64,000 nucleotides of DNA from Chthonomonadales bacterium (GTDB lineage: Bacteria > Armatimonadota > Chthonomonadetes > Chthonomonadales > CAJBBX01): assembly GCA_027459625.1 (NCBI GenBank), contig DAIDHP010000001.1, positions 221,149 to 285,148 on the forward strand. The letters run 5' to 3'. A program made the translations under genes and the position numbers. The notes beneath the pieces are model-generated. The model ran no database searches and was not told the DNA's origin. It saw only the letters and a list, made by a program, of their open reading frames with translations. This document shows, one piece after another, positions 61,788-64,000 of the stretch. Each line of letters opens with the position of its first letter. Position 1 is the first letter of the stretch.

Positions 61788-63464
61788 TTAATCGGTCACG
61801 CCAATCTTATTGAGGGCGATGGATATATCGTTCTGAAGGAATCCGCCCTTATATTTGCGCATATCCTCCAATGCGGTTATGGCATTCTTCCCCCCTATTT
61901 CACCGAGCGTGATGGCGACCCAAGGACGGGCGGCGGGCGATCCCTTTGCTGCGTCGGTGATCAACGGTACGACCGATTCGCCTTGCTGTCCCAGCGATTG
62001 GGATGCGTAATACGCCACGACGTCATTCGGCGAGCTAAGCGACTTCATTAGCGCAGGTTGAGATGCAGCGCCGATCATTGCCAGGGAATTCGCGGCGGAT
62101 TGCCCTAGAACGGTATTCGCTAACTCAGCGATTAAGGGTTGCACAGCACTCGTATTACCCTGAAATCCTAGCGCGATGCAGGCTTGGATGGCAACCCTGT
62201 GATCTTTGTCCTTCATCGCGGCGATCAGGCCGGCGTTCGCCTCGGGAAGAGCGATACGGGCGAGCGCCTGAGCGGAGCGATACTGCAAGTTGGTGTCCGG
62301 GGATTTCAGTAACCCCAACAGGGTTGGAATGGCCGGTTTTCCCGCCACCGCCAGCGCGTCCGTTGCCGATTCCTGTATTTTCAGATCGTAATCTCTTAGG
62401 GCCTTGACCAAAGCGGCAATCGCTTCAGGTGTGCCTATCTTGCCCAGACCCACCGCCGCCTGCTCTCGCACGTCATGATCCACGGTGGGATCGTTCATCG
62501 CCTCAATGAGAGGCGCTTCACCCGATTTATTCGCTATAAGCGCAATCCCTGCAATCGCGGCTTTGCGTACGTCTGCATTTTCCTTTAGGAGTGGCATTAG
62601 ATAAGGGATGGCCATCTTACTGCCAACTTTGCCAAGCGCATCCGCCGCACCCTCCTTCACGGTGTCATCCGAATTATTAAGCAAAGGCGTCAAAGCCTGC
62701 ACACACTGCGCGGACTGATCGGTGTAAGAGCTTAAAACATCACCACCAGGGCTTCGCGCAGCAGTATCGGTCACCATCTTCGCCACGATTTCTGGGATGA
62801 TCATTGAAACGACTTGAGGATTGCGCAACGATAAAATGTACTGCGCCGCAGCCATCGCTCCCTGGTTGCTTTGGCTGGAGTAGGAGATGGCACCTAAGGA
62901 ATGCAATATATCCACAGTTTCCAAGGGAATCAATCGAACCGCATTATGGGCGTTTGTTTGTCCGAGGATTTGGAGCGCTAAAACGCATCCCTTGCTGGTG
63001 TTGGCATCGGTGTCCTCCATTCCGGTGATAACGTTATCCAAGTTCGCCTTCGATAGAGCGCCAACGCGCAGCAAACCCACGATGGCACGATCACGCACCG
63101 GTTTGTCCTGATCCTTCAGAAACGCAACGATTTGCGTCACGGCATCCGCCGGAGTTAACGGCTGATCGGAGGAGGACGAGGCGGAGGAGGATGACTGCGC
63201 TGTTGCCGGAGGCGGCGGCTGCTGAGCCCAATCCTCCAGCGCCTGGATAACGGCTATGCGGGTATCCTTTGGCTCACCGCTTATGGTGTCACTAAACTGC
63301 TGGGATTCAACCAGACTTTTCGCCGCCGCTATGGCTGCGGCTTTGTTAGGACCGATCATGGCGTCGATCTGCGAGCGGATATAACGACTGTGGTTTACAG
63401 CAATTCCGATGACGATGAGTACTAGCGCAATAAAAATACCGTAATTGAGATACTTACGATTCAT
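61788..63464 (-). CDS. Membrane-anchored HEAT-repeat protein
   Basis: The product has 558 residues. A signal-anchor segment lies at about 8-24 (YGIFIALVLIVIGIAV). A disordered Ser/Gln/Pro linker follows (about 80-105, QQPPPPATAQSSSSASSSSD). The rest is HEAT or PBS-lyase-like repeats of about 30-37 residues: ADALGKVGSKMAIPYLMPLL, VGLGKIGTPEAIAALVKAL, ADALAVAGKPAIPTLLGLL, SAQALARIALPEANAGLIAA, CIALGFQGNTSAVQPLIAEL. These repeats act as protein-binding solenoids; the anchor puts them outside the cytoplasmic membrane. A ribosome site GGAGG lies seven bases before the ATG. No partner can be named from context. Being next to secA is probably chance. Confidence 0.88.
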   Translation of the reverse strand: MNRKYLNYGIFIALVLIVIGIAVNHSRYIRSQIDAMIGPNKAAAIAAAKSLVESQQFSDTISGEPKDTRIAVIQALEDWAQQPPPPATAQSSSSASSSSDQPLTPADAVTQIVAFLKDQDKPVRDRAIVGLLRVGALSKANLDNVITGMEDTDANTSKGCVLALQILGQTNAHNAVRLIPLETVDILHSLGAISYSSQSNQGAMAAAQYILSLRNPQVVSMIIPEIVAKMVTDTAARSPGGDVLSSYTDQSAQCVQALTPLLNNSDDTVKEGAADALGKVGSKMAIPYLMPLLKENADVRKAAIAGIALIANKSGEAPLIEAMNDPTVDHDVREQAAVGLGKIGTPEAIAALVKALRDYDLKIQESATDALAVAGKPAIPTLLGLLKSPDTNLQYRSAQALARIALPEANAGLIAAMKDKDHRVAIQACIALGFQGNTSAVQPLIAELANTVLGQSAANSLAMIGAASQPALMKSLSSPNDVVAYYASQSLGQQGESVVPLITDAAKGSPAARPWVAITLGEIGGKNAITALEDMRKYKGGFLQNDISIALNKIGVTD

Positions 63465-63611
63465 TTTTTTTCCTCCAGCGTTTATATTATAACATTAAAC
63501 GCGATGATTCCCGCCGTGATTTTATCGATTCGTAACCTTTTCCCAGCCTGAAACGTATGAGGTAAAATAATACAAGTTCAATCGTTAATACATGCATGGA
63601 GGTGGTACGTT

Positions 63612-63902
63612 TTGCCAACATATGGCTATGAATGCACGGCGTGTGGCGAACAGTTTGAGGTAAATCAAAGAATCACCGATGAGCCGCTTACCATTCACGA
63701 GAGTTGCGGCGGAGAATTAAGAAAGCTGGTATATCCAGTCGGCATTGTTTTCAAGGGTTCGGGTTTTTATGTCAACGATTATAGTCGTAAAACCATGAAT
63801 TCAAACTCCGAATCGGTTACCAAGCCATCCGAAGCGAAAAGTGAGGAAACCCCGAAAACGCCGCAGAAGCCGGCGGAAACAGCTTCAGCCACAACCAAAT
63901 AA
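63612..63902 (+). CDS. FmdB-family zinc-ribbon protein
   Basis: The product has 96 residues from a TTG at 63612, with GGAGGTGG seven bases upstream. The N-terminal 60 residues match the small FmdB/regulatory zinc-ribbon family: MPTYGYECTACGEQFEVNQR, then SDEPL-like ITDEPLTI, ESCGGELRKL, and FKGSGFYVNDYSRK. The first Cys pair (Cys8, Cys11) is present. The second pair, normally CPxCG, reads HESCGG here, so one Cys is replaced by His. The last 35 residues are Lys, Glu, Pro, Ser and Thr (SEEKP-like, disordered). FmdB-type proteins are small and widely spread, with no settled role; the name comes from a putative regulator of formamidase. It is divergent from the HEAT-repeat gene. Confidence 0.85.
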   Translation: MPTYGYECTACGEQFEVNQRITDEPLTIHESCGGELRKLVYPVGIVFKGSGFYVNDYSRKTMNSNSESVTKPSEAKSEETPKTPQKPAETASATTK

Positions 63903-63926
63903 TGATTTCTTGGTTCGCAAGTTAAT

Positions 63927-64000
63927 AATCGGGTAGGCGGGGTCATTACTGATCCCGCCTCCCACACCACCCGGCATGCGGGTCCGCACCGGGCGGTTCA
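63927..64000 (-). mobile_element. 3' end of a group II intron (domains V and VI), cut by the window edge
   Basis: On the minus strand (64000 to 63927) the sequence begins with a long hairpin: ACCGCCCGG pairs with CCGGGTGGT around an inner TGCGG/CGCA stem, the size and shape of domain V. It is followed by a second stem GGCGGG with CCCGCC and an unpaired A in CCTACCC near the end, like domain VI with its branch-point A. The last bases GATT match the usual group II 3' end. I recognise the whole string as the conserved end of bacterial group II introns. The catalytic body and reverse transcriptase would lie to the right of the window. Class cannot be fixed from 74 bases; a class C-type is plausible. 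Confidence 0.75.

Noticed and set aside
1..64000. CRISPR arrays, tRNA or rRNA genes, prophage
   Set aside because: I found no regularly spaced repeats, no tRNA cloverleaf-like strings and no phage structural genes, though tRNAs can be missed by eye.

Overview
The window is one continuous, gene-dense stretch of a bacterial chromosome. Genes lie on both strands, many are tightly packed or overlap by 4 bases, and GC looks close to one half. I see no rRNA, tRNA, CRISPR array, prophage or transposase. The genes point to a free-living, flagellated, didermic bacterium: flagellins with FliD/FliS, a secretin-based type II secretion system, a complete-looking haem and sirohaem route, and a two-component system acting on c-di-GMP. 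Rex, HemX, Der, SpoIID/LytB-type, group 1/2 sigma and long-insert SecA genes, together with pseudopilins carrying an A-FTLIE processing site, make me lean to an Armatimonadota-like lineage. That is inference; no phylogenetic marker was compared.

Layout. 1-460 (minus): the 5' end of an SH3-type, probably NlpC/P60, cell-wall hydrolase gene that runs off the left edge. 578-1633: an exported protein with two redoxin domains. 1657-8021 (minus): flagellar filament cluster, two tandem 487-residue flagellins, FliD, FliS and a small FliT-like protein, with a sigma-28-type promoter in front of the second flagellin. 8274-12196: a secreted protein of unknown function, a GH4 glycosidase and a MacB-like permease. 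12438-18400: dnaE, an exported TPR protein and a UTP-glucose-1-phosphate uridylyltransferase.

18751-28650 is a metabolic operon or regulon: rex, sirC, hemA, hemX, hemC, nadB, cobA-hemD fusion, hemB, ald. It puts the NADH sensor Rex first, followed by most of the tetrapyrrole pathway from glutamyl-tRNA, an NAD biosynthesis gene and an NADH-producing alanine dehydrogenase. hemL is absent from the window. 28741-32984 (minus) encodes a long-stalked sensor kinase and a REC-GGDEF-HD-GYP response regulator. 33270-37038 holds a hydroxypyruvate isomerase-like gene, a serine beta-lactamase-like hydrolase and zwf. 37212-38303 is a sigma-70 family factor.

38720-51493 is a type II secretion (general secretory pathway) operon in the order E-F-G-H-I-J-K-L-M-C-D, driven by a recognisable sigma-70-type promoter. 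It is followed by a SpoIID/LytB-domain gene. 52877-61724 carries der, glnE, a membrane protein of unknown function and secA. A strong bidirectional terminator separates secA from a membrane-anchored HEAT-repeat protein on the other strand. The right edge has an FmdB-type small zinc-ribbon gene, and the last 74 bases look like the 3' end (domains V and VI) of a group II intron on the minus strand whose body lies outside the window.

The window is mostly well-known housekeeping and envelope biology. The items I find most unusual are the Rex-led haem/NAD cluster with nadB inside it, details of the secretion operon (Ala at the pseudopilin -1 site, an Arg/Phe/Gly/Pro-rich tail on the GspC-like protein, a SpoIID gene next to the secretin), the long-stalk kinase wired to a dual c-di-GMP enzyme, and the intron end. 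I do not see a clearly new defence or mobile system.
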